64,000 bases of DNA from Inquilinus sp. Marseille-Q2685 (GCF_916619195.1 NZ_CAKAKL010000001.1:620001-684000), one strand, 5' to 3'; positions 10,652-19,340 are shown, counted from the first letter of the stretch. Translations and numbers: made by a program. The notes: generated from the letters alone by a model not told the origin.

Positions 10652-12190
10652 TCAGAACCGGATCGTCGTCGAAACCCCCAGCGCCGCCATCGGCTTCTGC
10701 TCGCCCGGGCTGTTCGGCGAATCGTCCTGCAGCCGCAGGTTGATGCCGACCGTGTTGCGCCGCATCGGGATCGAGACGCCGAGATCGACGATGTTGATGT
10801 CTTCCTTGCTCTGGCTGACCGTATTGCGCTGGTTGTTCTTCGGGTTCAGGAAGGCGTGATAATAGGCCGCCTTGTAGGTCCAGTTGTCGCTGTCGACGAA
10901 GGTGCCGGTGATGCCGAACAGCTCGGCATCGCCATCGAGGCTGTCGCCCATCGAACGGCCGTAGAACCGGTAACCGTCCCGATAGGCGAAGCTCTCATAG
11001 AAGTATCCATAGATCTTTCTGTCGAGGAAGTTCGCGGTCGAGTTCGAGTACTCGACATTGACCTTCCACATCGATCCGTCGCCACCCCAGCCGTTCCACA
11101 GCGACGCGCCGATCACGGCCGCGTTGCGCGACGGCAGCGGGATGCCGATGTCGGAATAGGCGGCGTCTTCGCCGGTCAGCTCGCCATAGATCTCGAAAGG
11201 CTGGCCGAACAGCTGGGCGCTGTAGCGGGCGTCGAAGCCGGCGATCTGGTTCGCCGGATCCTGGGCCTGCTGCGCGGCCTCGAAGTTGGTGTTGCCGAAG
11301 AAGCCGTCGATGAAGGCGCGGAAGCCGCAGGGCCGCCCGCTGCCGCAGAACATCATGATGCGCGAGGCGCCGAGCTCCAGCCCCGGGATCGGGCTGACCG
11401 AGGCCCGCAGCCCGAACATCAGGGTGTTGGAGACGATCCGGTCGTCCGGCAGGACGCCGAGGAAGCCGGTGATCTGCCAGGGGCCGATCCAGCTCAGCCA
11501 CGGCGTCTCGAAGGCATGCGGGTTGGAGCGCATGAAGCCGACCTTCGGGAACGGCCGCGCATTGGTCGAGAGGATCAGGCTGGTGGTCTCGCCCGGCCCC
11601 CACCACTGGTCGAGCCACCCGGCATAGAGGATCCAGTTGTCGACCCGTTGGGCGAGATAGGTGCCGTCCAGCGACGGCTGGAACGAATCCTCGCCGGCAT
11701 AGTACCAGGGGCTGTCGCCCTTGACGAAGCGGGAATAGGCGCCGACCGACAGCCGCAGCGCCGTCGAATCGCCCATGTATTCGAAGGACGCGGTGACCTC
11801 ACCGCGCTGCCGCGCCGTGTACTCGAAGCCGCGCACCAGGGCCGGCTGGTTGGTCAGGTCGGCCCGCAGCTGTGCATGCAGCTGGCCCTGCCGGGTCTCG
11901 GCCGCGGCCCGGGCGCGGACACGGTCGAGCGCCGCCTGGGCATAGGGCGGCAGCAGGTCGCGGTCGGCCTTCGCCAGGCGATAGGTGATCTGCGCCCAGG
12001 GGATCGGCCAGGCGTTCAGCACGCCGTCGATCAGGCGGAAGTTCTCCAGGATGTGGATGTCGTTGCGCAGGGTCGAATCGCCCGGCTCCGCCCATGGGCT
12101 GGCCGTCGCCGTTCCCGTCGTCGCCGCGAGAGTGCCGCCCGCAATGACGGCAGCAGCAACGGCAATGGCAATCTTCCTCGCAACGGCCAT
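10652..12190 (-). CDS. Wzi-like capsule assembly outer-membrane protein
   Basis: A 512-aa exported protein. The signal peptide (about residues 1-31) ends TATASPW and is followed by a helical segment and then alternating amphipathic strands typical of a beta-barrel, ending in the outer-membrane signature ...STTIRF with terminal Phe. Motifs such as LDQWWGPG and GPWQITGFLG are typical of the Wzi/capsule assembly family. Wzi anchors capsular polysaccharide at the cell surface. No other capsule gene is in view, although the convergent manC supplies GDP-mannose. An OmpA-like or unrelated porin role is less likely. Confidence 0.85.
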   Translation of the reverse strand: MAVARKIAIAVAAAVIAGGTLAATTGTATASPWAEPGDSTLRNDIHILENFRLIDGVLNAWPIPWAQITYRLAKADRDLLPPYAQAALDRVRARAAAETRQGQLHAQLRADLTNQPALVRGFEYTARQRGEVTASFEYMGDSTALRLSVGAYSRFVKGDSPWYYAGEDSFQPSLDGTYLAQRVDNWILYAGWLDQWWGPGETTSLILSTNARPFPKVGFMRSNPHAFETPWLSWIGPWQITGFLGVLPDDRIVSNTLMFGLRASVSPIPGLELGASRIMMFCGSGRPCGFRAFIDGFFGNTNFEAAQQAQDPANQIAGFDARYSAQLFGQPFEIYGELTGEDAAYSDIGIPLPSRNAAVIGASLWNGWGGDGSMWKVNVEYSNSTANFLDRKIYGYFYESFAYRDGYRFYGRSMGDSLDGDAELFGITGTFVDSDNWTYKAAYYHAFLNPKNNQRNTVSQSKEDINIVDLGVSIPMRRNTVGINLRLQDDSPNSPGEQKPMAALGVSTTIRF

Positions 12191-12304
12191 TATTCCCCCC
12201 GGACGGCCCCCGACACCCTGCCCTCAATACACAAGACGCTCCCGGAAGCCCAGCCGCCGCATGAGGCGATATGCGGTTCCCCGCTTCCGTCCGCTCGGGT
12301 GAGA

Positions 12305-12316
12305 GACAAATTTGTC
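12305..12316. promoter_or_regulatory. 12-bp perfect palindrome in divergent promoter region
   Basis: GACAAATTTGTC is self-complementary and sits in the A+T-richer part of the 200-bp gap between the divergent Wzi-like gene and the lipoprotein gene. It could be an operator for either gene. I do not recognise the regulator. Confidence 0.3.
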
Positions 12317-12365
12317 ACAACCGTAACGGAGATCCTTGGCGGCCGCGATCCGCTGCGCCATCTCT

Positions 12366-12380
12366 GTGAGATCGATTCTC
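12366..12380. promoter_or_regulatory. TGAGA-N5-TCTCA palindrome upstream of lipoprotein gene
   Basis: TGAGATCGATTCTCA ends immediately before the AGGAGG ribosome-binding site of the gene starting at 12391. The same half-sites and spacing occur upstream of hemP (18925-18939). It may be an operator, or an RNA stem close to the ribosome-binding site. Confidence 0.4.
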
Positions 12381-12390
12381 AGGAGGCGTC

Positions 12391-13014
12391 ATGCGCGCCC
12401 TTCTCCTCGCCCTCACCTCCCTCCTCCTCGCCGCCTGCGTGCAGACGCGGGTCGCCGGCTATGTCGACCCGGCCTATCGCGGCGGCGCGGCCATCCGGTC
12501 GATCGCCGTGGCCGCGGACACGCCGCGGCTGGCGGAGCGCCAAGCGCTCGAAAGCGCGGCCGTGGCGGAGCTCACGGCCCGCGGCGTCCGTGCGGTACGG
12601 ATGATCGACCTGGTGCCGCCGACCCGGCCCGGCGGCCCGGCCGCCGAGGCGGCCGCGATCCGGACGGCTGGCGTCGGCGCCGTGCTGCGCATCACCGTCG
12701 ACCAGCGGGCCATGGTCGCCCGCTACATCCCACCGACCTATGTCGGGGATCCCTTCTGGCCGTATGGCGGCCCCTGGCCCTATGGTGGGTACTGGTACGG
12801 CCGCGGCCCCTTCGCCGGCCCGGCGACCGGCGGCGGCTGGGTCGACGAGCCGGCGGCCCGCTACGAGGCCAGGCTGCAGCAGGCCGGCGATGGTGCCGTC
12901 ATCTGGACGGGCGAGGCCACCGCCCGCGGCGGCTCCAGCACCGACTTCGCCGATCTCGCCGCCCGGGCGGCCAAGGACCTGGTCGCCCGACTGCAGCAGG
13001 ACAAGGTGATCTGA
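12391..13014 (+). CDS. DUF4136-like lipoprotein
   Basis: A 207-aa predicted lipoprotein. The signal peptide ends in a lipobox, LLAAC, with the lipidated Cys at about residue 16. The mature part has the pattern of DUF4136-type proteins: an N-terminal strand segment (IRSIAVAADTPRL), a glycine/tryptophan/tyrosine-rich insertion (residues about 120-145, WPYGGPWPYGGYWYG) and a C-terminal ARYEARLQQ...DLVARLQQDKVI. AGGAGG precedes the ATG. Function is unknown; envelope-associated. It is divergent from the Wzi-like gene. Confidence 0.75.
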   Translation: MRALLLALTSLLLAACVQTRVAGYVDPAYRGGAAIRSIAVAADTPRLAERQALESAAVAELTARGVRAVRMIDLVPPTRPGGPAAEAAAIRTAGVGAVLRITVDQRAMVARYIPPTYVGDPFWPYGGPWPYGGYWYGRGPFAGPATGGGWVDEPAARYEARLQQAGDGAVIWTGEATARGGSSTDFADLAARAAKDLVARLQQDKVI

Positions 13015-13050
13015 GGCTCGCCCGGCATCCGGTTCGTGCCCGAATCGGCG

Positions 13051-13812
13051 TCAATCGGCGACGTGGATGCGGCAGCTGGTGGCGGCGATCGCCTCGCGAA
13101 ACGGCGCCGGCGGGACCCGGTCGGTGAACAGGGCATGGACCTCGCCGATCGAGGCCAGCCGCACCATGGCGTTGCGGCCGAACTTGGTGTGGTCGGCCAC
13201 CAGGAACACCTGGCGTGAATTGTCGATGATCGCCCGCGCGACCCGCACCTCGCGGTAGTCGTAGTCCAGCAGCGTGCCGTCCTCGTCGATCCCGCTGATC
13301 CCGATGATCCCGACATCGACCTTGAACTGGCGGACGAAGTCGAGCGTCGCCTCGCCGACGATGCCGCCGTCACGCGCGCGAATCACGCCGCCGGCGACGA
13401 TCACCTCGCAGCTCGCATTCGAATACAGGATGTTCGCGACGTTGATGTTGTTGGTGATCACCCGCAGGCCGCGATGGCCCAGCAGCGCGCGCGCCACCTC
13501 CTCCGTCGTCGTGCCGATGTTGAGGAACAGCGAGGCGTTGTCCGGCACCTGCCGCGCGACCAGCCGGGCGATCCGGCGCTTTTCCTCCAGGCACAGCACC
13601 TGGCGCGTGGAATAGGCGAAGTTCTCGACGCTGCCGGGCGCGGTGACGCCGCCGTGGAAACGCCGCAGCAGGGCCCGGTCCTGCAGCAGCGAGATGTCGC
13701 GGCGGATCGTCTGCGGCGTCACCTGGAACCGGTCGGCCAGGGTCTCGACCGTGACATAGCCCTCCTGGCGGACCAGCTCGACGATCTGGTTCTGCCGCGC
13801 CGTGGCGTTCAT
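13051..13812 (-). CDS. glpR: DeoR-family transcriptional repressor, GlpR type
   Basis: A 253-aa regulator with an N-terminal winged helix (residues 5-55, VTVETLADRFQVTPQTIRRDI as recognition region) and a C-terminal DeoR sensor domain. The sensor has NIGTTTEEVARAL and TNNINVANIL, typical of GlpR, which binds glycerol-3-phosphate and represses glycerol catabolic genes. No glpD, glpK or ugp gene is in view, so its targets lie elsewhere or outside the window. Some related regulators respond to other sugar phosphates, so the glycerol role is likely but not proved. A candidate operator lies 65 bp upstream. Confidence 0.85.
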   Translation of the reverse strand: MNATARQNQIVELVRQEGYVTVETLADRFQVTPQTIRRDISLLQDRALLRRFHGGVTAPGSVENFAYSTRQVLCLEEKRRIARLVARQVPDNASLFLNIGTTTEEVARALLGHRGLRVITNNINVANILYSNASCEVIVAGGVIRARDGGIVGEATLDFVRQFKVDVGIIGISGIDEDGTLLDYDYREVRVARAIIDNSRQVFLVADHTKFGRNAMVRLASIGEVHALFTDRVPPAPFREAIAATSCRIHVAD

Positions 13813-13876
13813 GGCCGCTCTTCTTCCGTGGCTGGACGAAAAAGAATGCTAATGGGGAAGCGGAAACGACGCCAAT

Positions 13877-13894
13877 ATTTTCATTTGCGAACAT
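13877..13894. promoter_or_regulatory. candidate GlpR autoregulatory operator
   Basis: ATTTTCATTTGCGAACAT lies in an A+T-rich patch upstream of glpR. It is an imperfect inverted repeat (TTTTC/GAACA) resembling the TTTCG/CGAAA half-sites described for GlpR/DeoR repressors. Position and similarity suggest autoregulation. Confidence 0.35.
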
Positions 13895-13966
13895 CGGCCC
13901 GGCACGCCGCCCGCGGCGACGCCCTTGCGATCGGGCCGTCCCGTGCTATGAAGGACGGCAGGAAAC

Positions 13967-14053
13967 ATGGGGATGGACCGGATCATGGGTGCAGAGTGGG
14001 TCATCATCATCGGCGTCATCGCCTTCTTCTTCTGGCAGACCGTCACTCGCTGA
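13967..14053 (+). CDS. possible 28-aa single-span membrane protein
   Basis: ATG at 13967 (a second in-frame ATG at 13985) opens a 28-codon frame, MGMDRIMGAEWV followed by a strongly hydrophobic stretch (IIIGVIAFFFW) and a short QTVTR tail. AGGA lies three bases before the first ATG and GAAGGA about 12 bases upstream. This is the shape of a small inner-membrane protein. It stands alone in the 315-bp gap between glpR and the lipid-transport lipoprotein gene. There is no homology evidence. Confidence 0.35.
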   Translation: MGMDRIMGAEWVIIIGVIAFFFWQTVTR

Positions 14054-14127
14054 GGACGCGGCCGACCCGCTGACGCACGGCGCCGGCCCCAAAGGGACCG
14101 ACGCGATCTTCGACTGCCCTTCTGCTG

Positions 14128-14799
14128 TTACCGCCGCGGCCGGCCCGCGGCGCGGTCGTCGCGCTCGCCGGTGCGCAGCGTCCACTCCACCACCTGCTTC
14201 ATCACCCCGCCCAGGGCGTCGTCCCAGGCCCGGATCACCGCCGAGAACTCGGGGCCCTGCACCTCGACCACCCGTTCGAAGCTCTCGCCGCCGATGATCG
14301 TTCGCTGCGGGAAGCGCACCAGCTTGGCCCCGATCCGCACCCGGACGCGGTAGGGCTCGCCCGCCCAGCGCTCGGCCCGGAACTCGCGGATCTCGGGCTG
14401 CAGCACGTAGTTCGCGCGCAGGCCGGAGATCTGCCGGCCGACCGAGACGATCTTGCCGGTGTTCTCGAAGCTCTCGACCAGGAGGCCGACGATCATCGCC
14501 GGGGCGCGGTCAACCCAGGCCACCTTGGCGAAATAGTCGAGCGAGGTCGGGCTTTCGCTGATCGCGATCCGGTCGGTGTCGATGCCGGCATTGGCCGTCG
14601 GCATGTCGACCAGGAGCTGCCATGACGCCTTCGGCAGACCCGGATCGAAGGTGTTCTTCGGCGTCAGCTCGTAGACCTGCGGCGCCGGCGGGGCCAGGGC
14701 GCTGATCCCGCCGCAGCCGGCCAGGCCGACCGTGGCCGAGGAGAGGGCGGCCTGCCGCAGGAAGAGGCGCCGGGACAGGGGAGAGAAGCTCATCTTCAC
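14128..14799 (-). CDS. ABC-type lipid transport auxiliary lipoprotein (PqiC/DUF330-like)
   Basis: A 223-aa protein with a signal peptide and lipobox-like LAGC (Cys about residue 29) preceded by SRRLFLRQAA, which also resembles a twin-arginine motif. The mature part (VYELTPKNTF...LLVDMPTANAGIDTDRIAISE...) matches the ABC transport auxiliary family that partners MCE proteins. GTG at 14799 overlaps the MCE gene stop (GTGA); ATG at 14793 is an alternative. It is the last gene of the lipid transport operon and probably links the periplasmic MCE complex to the outer membrane. Confidence 0.82.
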   Translation of the reverse strand: MKMSFSPLSRRLFLRQAALSSATVGLAGCGGISALAPPAPQVYELTPKNTFDPGLPKASWQLLVDMPTANAGIDTDRIAISESPTSLDYFAKVAWVDRAPAMIVGLLVESFENTGKIVSVGRQISGLRANYVLQPEIREFRAERWAGEPYRVRVRIGAKLVRFPQRTIIGGESFERVVEVQGPEFSAVIRAWDDALGGVMKQVVEWTLRTGERDDRAAGRPRR

Positions 14800-15773
14800 C
14801 TCGAAGTACCTTCCGGCGCAACGCCGCCGGACGAGCCGCCGAACAGGAACTGCGCCGGGCTGCGGTCGAGCCGCGACAGGGTCCGGTTCAGGTTGTCGGT
14901 CAGTTGGCGGAGCTGGGTGATCAGCTGCGTGATCTCGTACAGCCCGTCGGTGGAGAAGCTCTCCACCCCCGGGCCGGACTGCTTCAGCAGCCGGGCCACG
15001 CCGTCGGCGCTCTGGCGCAGCGACGCGATCATCGCCCGGGCGTCGGCCACCGCGGCATTGACCTGGGTGTTGGTGGTCGACATGAAGCCGGTGGCGCCGG
15101 TGGTGATGCGGTCCAGGTCGGTCCGCGCCTCGGTCACCAGGCCGTCGATGTTCCGGGTCAGCGCATCGATCTGCTCGATCGTGCTCGCGAGCTGGGTCGA
15201 GCGCTGCGCCAGCGCCGCGGTCAGGGTGTTCACATTGGTCAGGACCTCGGAGATGTTCCGGACGTTGTCCTCCGAGAAGATCCGCTGCACCTCGCGCGAG
15301 ATGTCCGACAGCCGGTCGAGGAGCTGCGGCACGGTGTCGACGATCGCCTGCAGCCCGGACTGGCGCGACGGGATCACCGCATAGGCCTTGCCCTCCTCCT
15401 TCTCCAGCCGCTGCGCGCCCTGGACCCCGCCGCTGAGCAGGATGAAGGCGCCGCCGGTCAGGCCCTGGATCTCGAGCGACGCCACGGTGCCCTTGACGAT
15501 CGGCGTGTTCGGCCGGACCGCGATCCGGACCTGCACCCGCTCCACATTGGACGGGTCGATCTGCACGTCCTCGACCGTGCCCACCGGGATGCCGCGGTAG
15601 CGGACCTGGCTGCCCTCCTGCAGGCCGGTGACGTTGCCGGAGAAGTAGATCAGGTAGCGCTCGGCGTTCTCGCGCAGCCCCGATCCGCCGAGCCAGACGG
15701 CGAACACCACCAGCCCGACCATCAGGATCAGAACGAAGCTGCCGACGGCGACATAGCTCGCACGCGTCTCCAT
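14796..15773 (-). CDS. MCE/MlaD-family periplasmic lipid-binding protein
   Basis: A 325-aa protein with one N-terminal membrane anchor (about residues 5-28, YVAVGSFVLILMVGLVVFAVW) and one MCE domain (about 38-120, with VTGLQEGSQVRYRGIPVGTV). It continues into a long helical C-terminal segment (about 150-300) expected to form a hexameric channel or bridge. It is between the ATPase (one-base gap) and the auxiliary lipoprotein (overlapping). Role: passing phospholipids or other lipids between inner and outer membranes. Confidence 0.9.
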   Translation of the reverse strand: METRASYVAVGSFVLILMVGLVVFAVWLGGSGLRENAERYLIYFSGNVTGLQEGSQVRYRGIPVGTVEDVQIDPSNVERVQVRIAVRPNTPIVKGTVASLEIQGLTGGAFILLSGGVQGAQRLEKEEGKAYAVIPSRQSGLQAIVDTVPQLLDRLSDISREVQRIFSEDNVRNISEVLTNVNTLTAALAQRSTQLASTIEQIDALTRNIDGLVTEARTDLDRITTGATGFMSTTNTQVNAAVADARAMIASLRQSADGVARLLKQSGPGVESFSTDGLYEITQLITQLRQLTDNLNRTLSRLDRSPAQFLFGGSSGGVAPEGTSR

Positions 15774-15774
15774 C

Positions 15775-16608
15775 TCAGCCCTCCACCCCCGTCTGCGCCT
15801 GCTCCAGGGCGGCATGCTCGGCCGCCGCCGCGCGGCCGCGCGGCCCGTGGAAATATTCCTGGATCCAGGGGTGGTCGACCTTGAGCAGGTTCTCGTAGGT
15901 GTCGACCAGGATCTTCTTGTCGATCAGCACCGCGATGCGGTCGCAGATCGTGACCAGGCTGTCGAGATCGTGGGTGACCATGAACACCGTCAGCTTGAGG
16001 CTGCGCTGCAATTCCGAGATCAGCTGATCGAAGGCGGCGGCGCCGATCGGGTCGAGGCCGGCGGTCGGCTCGTCGAGGAAGATGATCTCCGGGTCCAGCG
16101 CCAGCGCCCGCGCCAGGGCGGCGCGCTTGCGCATGCCGCCGGACAGTTCGGAAGGATGCTTGATGCCGGCGCTGCAGGCCAGGCCGGCCATGGCGATCTT
16201 CACCCGCGCCAGCTCGTCCATCATGTGGTGCGACAGGTGGGTGTATTCCTTCATCGGCACCTGGATGTTCTCGGCCACGGTCATCGAGCTGAACAGGGCG
16301 CCGTCCTGGAACATCACCCCCCAACGCCGCTGCACCGCCCGGCGTTCCGCTTCGTCCGCCTGGTCCATGTCGACGCCGAGCACCTCGATCGACCCCGCGG
16401 CGGGCCGGATCAGGCCGATGATCTCCTTCAGCAGCACCGACTTGCCGGTGCCGGAGCCGCCGACCACCCCCAGCACCTCGCCGCGCCGGACGTCGAGGTC
16501 CAGCCCGTCATGGATCACCTGGGTGCCGAACTGGGTCCTGAGCCCGCGCACGCGGATCACCGCATCCTCGTCCGGCGCCTGGCCCGGCGCCCGGGGATCC
16601 TCGCTCAT
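15775..16608 (-). CDS. Mla-type lipid ABC transporter ATPase (MlaF-like)
   Basis: A 277-aa single-domain ATPase. Walker A is GGSGTGKSV (about residues 50-58), the signature LSGGMRKRAALARAL, Walker B IIFLDEPTAGLD and switch His in TVFMVTHDLDS. LSGGM and the VVGGSGTGKSV form are typical of MlaF/MkL proteins. It lies between the permease (16611 stop) and the MCE gene in one tight operon. It energises lipid movement by the membrane permease. Confidence 0.92.
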   Translation of the reverse strand: MSEDPRAPGQAPDEDAVIRVRGLRTQFGTQVIHDGLDLDVRRGEVLGVVGGSGTGKSVLLKEIIGLIRPAAGSIEVLGVDMDQADEAERRAVQRRWGVMFQDGALFSSMTVAENIQVPMKEYTHLSHHMMDELARVKIAMAGLACSAGIKHPSELSGGMRKRAALARALALDPEIIFLDEPTAGLDPIGAAAFDQLISELQRSLKLTVFMVTHDLDSLVTICDRIAVLIDKKILVDTYENLLKVDHPWIQEYFHGPRGRAAAAEHAALEQAQTGVEG

Positions 16609-16610
16609 CG

Positions 16611-17765
16611 TCAGACCCCCAGGGTGGCGAACAGGATGGAGAACAGCGCGTCGAGCACGATCACCAGGAAGATCGAGACGACGACGGACTGCGTGGTCAG
16701 CCGGCCGACGCTCTCGGCGCTGCCGGAGACCTTCAGCCCCTCATAGCAGCCGACCATGGCGATGGTGAAGGCGAAGACCGGGGCTTTGACCATGCCGACC
16801 CAGAAGGTGTTGATGCCGATCGCGGCCTGGAACTGGTTCAGGAACTGCACGAAGCTGATGTTCAGAGCGAAATACGACATGAACGCGCCGCCCAGGATCG
16901 CCATCATGCTGGCATAGAAGCTCAAAAGTGGCAGGGTGATGGCGAGGGCGAAGACGCGGGGGATCACCAGCACCTCGATCGGGTCAAGGCCCAGCGTCTC
17001 CATCGCATCGACCTCCTGGTTCACCTGCATGGTGCCGATCTGCGCGGTGAAGGCCGAGCCGGAGCGGCCGGCGACGATGATCGCCGTCATCAGCACGCCG
17101 AGCTCGCGCAGCACCGAGACGCCGAGCAGGTTGACCACGAAGATCTGGGCGCCGAAGCGGCTGAGCTGGTCCGCCCCCTGATAGGCGAGCACCACGCCGA
17201 TCAGGAAGGACAGCAGGCCGACGATCGGCAGGGCGTTGAGGCCCGTGGCCTCGATGTTGTGCGCCAGCGCCGTGAAGCGGATCCGGCGCGGCCGCAGTAG
17301 CGTGGCGACGCTCTTGACCACCAGCATGCCGAGGAAGCTGAGGAGCGCCAGGGCCTCGTCGCGGAAATGGTAGGTCGCCTTGCCGGTGCGGAACGCCAGC
17401 TCGTACAGGATGTTGCGCTCGGGGTGCTTGATCGGCTCGTCGCGCTCGACCCGCGACACGGCCTCGAGCAGGCCCTTCTGGTTGTCCGAAACGCCCTCGA
17501 CCCGGACCGTGGCGCCGGCCGCGGCGAGATCCTCCTGGGTGCGGTGCACCAGCCAGGCGCCGACGGTGTCGAGCCGGGTGACGCCGGACAGGTCCAGCAC
17601 CACCTCGCCCTTCACCGAAGTCCGCACCAGTTCCGACAGCTCGCGATCGAGAGGCGCCGCCGCCCGGGTCACCCAGGGTCCTTCCAGGTGCAGCCGGGTG
17701 ACGCCGCGCTCGACGCGGCTGTCGATCCGGGCCTCGGCGTCCGTGGCCGCCGCCGCCGTGGTCAC
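16611..17765 (-). CDS. MlaE-type ABC transporter permease with N-terminal STAS domain
   Basis: A 384-aa inner-membrane protein. Residues about 15-110 form a STAS-like domain ([21 protein letters not shown]), fused to an MlaE permease (about 140-380). The permease has [44 protein letters not shown] and [17 protein letters not shown], all family signatures. The start is a GTG at 17765 preceded by GGAGG seven bases away. In E. coli the STAS protein MlaB is separate; here it is fused. It is the first gene of the lipid transport operon and divergent from apt. Confidence 0.9.
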   Translation of the reverse strand: MTTAAAATDAEARIDSRVERGVTRLHLEGPWVTRAAAPLDRELSELVRTSVKGEVVLDLSGVTRLDTVGAWLVHRTQEDLAAAGATVRVEGVSDNQKGLLEAVSRVERDEPIKHPERNILYELAFRTGKATYHFRDEALALLSFLGMLVVKSVATLLRPRRIRFTALAHNIEATGLNALPIVGLLSFLIGVVLAYQGADQLSRFGAQIFVVNLLGVSVLRELGVLMTAIIVAGRSGSAFTAQIGTMQVNQEVDAMETLGLDPIEVLVIPRVFALAITLPLLSFYASMMAILGGAFMSYFALNISFVQFLNQFQAAIGINTFWVGMVKAPVFAFTIAMVGCYEGLKVSGSAESVGRLTTQSVVVSIFLVIVLDALFSILFATLGV

Positions 17766-17804
17766 CGCGCGGCCTCCGGGCCGGCCGGTTCCCGCACCTG
17801 CGAA

Positions 17805-17832
17805 TTGCCTTTCGGGCCGCAGGCACTACGAT
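17805..17832 (+). promoter_or_regulatory. predicted sigma-70-type promoter of apt
   Basis: TTGCCT (17805-17810) and TACGAT (17827-17832) are separated by 16 bp and lie about 35 bp before the apt start codon. Both hexamers are close to housekeeping consensus. Confidence 0.4.
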
Positions 17833-17867
17833 GCAGGGTCGCTCCGGCCCGCAACCAAGGACGTCTC

Positions 17868-18383
17868 ATGGATCTCAAGTCGCACATACGCGGCATCCCG
17901 GATTTTCCCAAGCCAGGCATCCTCTTCTACGACATCTCGCCGCTCCTGGCCCACCCGCAAGCGTGGCGGCATGCCGTCGACAGCCTGGCGGCCAAGGTCC
18001 GCGAATGGCAGCCGGACATCCTGGTCGGCATCGAATCTCGGGGGTTCCTAGCGGCGGCACCACTATCCTATGTGCTAGGCTGCGGCTTCGTGATGTGCCG
18101 CAAGCGCGGCAAGCTGCCGGGCGAGACGATCGGCCATCTCTACCAACTCGAATACGGGTCGGACGCGATCGAGATCCAGGCGGACGCGATCAAGCCCGGG
18201 ATGAAGGCGGTGGTGCTGGACGACCTGCTGGCCACCGGCGGCACCATGGCGGCGGCGATCCAGCTGCTGCGCCGGGTGGGCGCCGATGTCCGCGGCGCGG
18301 CCTGCCTGATCGAGCTGTCCTTCCTCGGCGGCCGCGACAAGATCGACGCGCCGCTGGCCTCGCTGCTGCAATACGACAGCTGA
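17868..18383 (+). CDS. apt: adenine phosphoribosyltransferase
   Basis: A 171-aa purine-salvage enzyme joining adenine and PRPP to give AMP in the cytoplasm. N-terminal [21 protein letters not shown] is the APT signature; the PRPP-binding loop reads [16 protein letters not shown] (about residues 115-131). [18 protein letters not shown] is also characteristic. AAGGA lies upstream of the ATG at 17868, which gives the family length. It is transcribed divergently from the lipid transporter operon. Confidence 0.95.
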   Translation: MDLKSHIRGIPDFPKPGILFYDISPLLAHPQAWRHAVDSLAAKVREWQPDILVGIESRGFLAAAPLSYVLGCGFVMCRKRGKLPGETIGHLYQLEYGSDAIEIQADAIKPGMKAVVLDDLLATGGTMAAAIQLLRRVGADVRGAACLIELSFLGGRDKIDAPLASLLQYDS

Positions 18384-18406
18384 GGCCATCGGATCGGGCG
18401 GGCGGC

Positions 18407-18724
18407 TCAGCGGACCGCCTGCTCCGCGGCCCGATCGCCGCTGAGATCGTGCCAGGCCGTGCCGATCAGCGCCGCCGCGCCAACTGCGGACAGCGCCACG
18501 ATCGCCACCACGACCAGGCTGCGCAGGCTCGGCACGCTCGGCCTGTACTCCGGCTCGTCGAACAGGCTGCGGTTGAGCCGGCGCAGGAAGTCGGCGTCGC
18601 TGCTCGGGGCCGCGGGACGGTCGAGGAAGCGCTCGACCACGCGATCCTCGCAGACGGAAAGGCCGGTTGAAGGCTGGGTCGGCCGGTCCGCCGGCCTGCG
18701 CTCGATCTCCTGCACTTCGGTCAT
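18407..18724 (-). CDS. hypothetical single-span membrane protein
   Basis: A 105-aa protein that I do not recognise. Residues 1-65 are charged and hydrophilic with an Arg-rich region; residues about 70-92 (LVVVAIVALSAVGAAALIGTAW) form one membrane segment followed by a short charged tail. ATG at 18724 is chosen because upstream sequence is promoter-like and A+T-richer. It is convergent with apt and divergent from hemP. It may be an accessory inner-membrane protein. Confidence 0.55.
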   Translation of the reverse strand: MTEVQEIERRPADRPTQPSTGLSVCEDRVVERFLDRPAAPSSDADFLRRLNRSLFDEPEYRPSVPSLRSLVVVAIVALSAVGAAALIGTAWHDLSGDRAAEQAVR

Positions 18725-18904
18725 CGTCCGGCCCCTGACTCCATCCGCATTCGTCCTCGCGCTCGCGGCATCCGCTGGTGCCTGCATTATATGCGCCCTG
18801 GTGCGGTCCGCACCAAGCATCGCGTTTCCGGAGGTTTCCGGCCCCCGCCCCGTGGCCATGTGAAATATTTTTGATAAATGCAATTAGGAATGACACGCAT
18901 TTGC

Positions 18905-18939
18905 TTGACCGGCGCACAGGGATATGAGAATGACTCTCA
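18905..18939 (+). promoter_or_regulatory. hemP promoter with TGAGA-N5-TCTCA operator candidate
   Basis: TTGACC (18905-18910) is a good -35 element. The inverted repeat TGAGAATGACTCTCA (18925-18939) covers the expected -10 position (GAGAAT, 18926-18931). A repressor bound here would block transcription of hemP and possibly the heme locus. The factor could be Fur, Irr or RirA; the motif is not a clear match to one consensus I can recall. Confidence 0.5.
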
Positions 18940-18979
18940 ACATCGTCTTGTCCGATCAATCTCACCGTGGATGGGGACC

Positions 18980-19150
18980 ATGCTGGATCAACCCACAGCG
19001 CATGCCGTCGAGCCGCCGCAGCGGCCCGCCCCGGCCAGCCTTGACACGCGCGACCTGTTCGGCGCCCGCCGCGAGCTGACGATCCAACACGGCGACGACG
19101 TCTACCGCCTGCGGATCACCCGCAACAGCAAGCTCATCCTCACCAAGTAG
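18980..19150 (+). CDS. hemP: hemin uptake protein HemP
   Basis: A 56-aa protein of the HemP/HmuP family. The conserved block is near the C-terminus: DTRDLFGARRELTIQHGDDVYRLRITRNSKLILTK, with the invariant YxLRxTxxxKLILTK pattern. HmuP-type proteins act as co-activators of heme-uptake genes in some alphaproteobacteria. The start is uncertain: ATG at 18980 has GGGGA close by, and ATG at 18971 adds three residues. It heads the heme utilisation locus, 190 bp before hmuS, and carries its own operator-like palindrome. Confidence 0.85.
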   Translation: MLDQPTAHAVEPPQRPAPASLDTRDLFGARRELTIQHGDDVYRLRITRNSKLILTK

Positions 19151-19340
19151 CCCTTCCCTCGGCTCGCGCCCCCAGCCAGCCGGGCAGCCGCCCGCCGCCA
19201 GGTTTGCGCGAGGACCCGTCGCCCGCACAGGTTCTCGTCATGCTTCGCATCCCTGGCGGCCCATGTTTCGGCCGCGTTTTCGCATGTCCTGTCGCAACCC
19301 GCCGGCCGCCGGCGCCCCTCGTCACCGGTGATCGGAGAGC

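Noticed and set aside
8594-12604. Very long open frame of more than 1300 codons on the plus strand
   Set aside because: It runs through the sugar-binding protein (antisense), manC (wrong frame) and Wzi-like gene (antisense). Its translation is low complexity, as expected from G+C-rich shadows.
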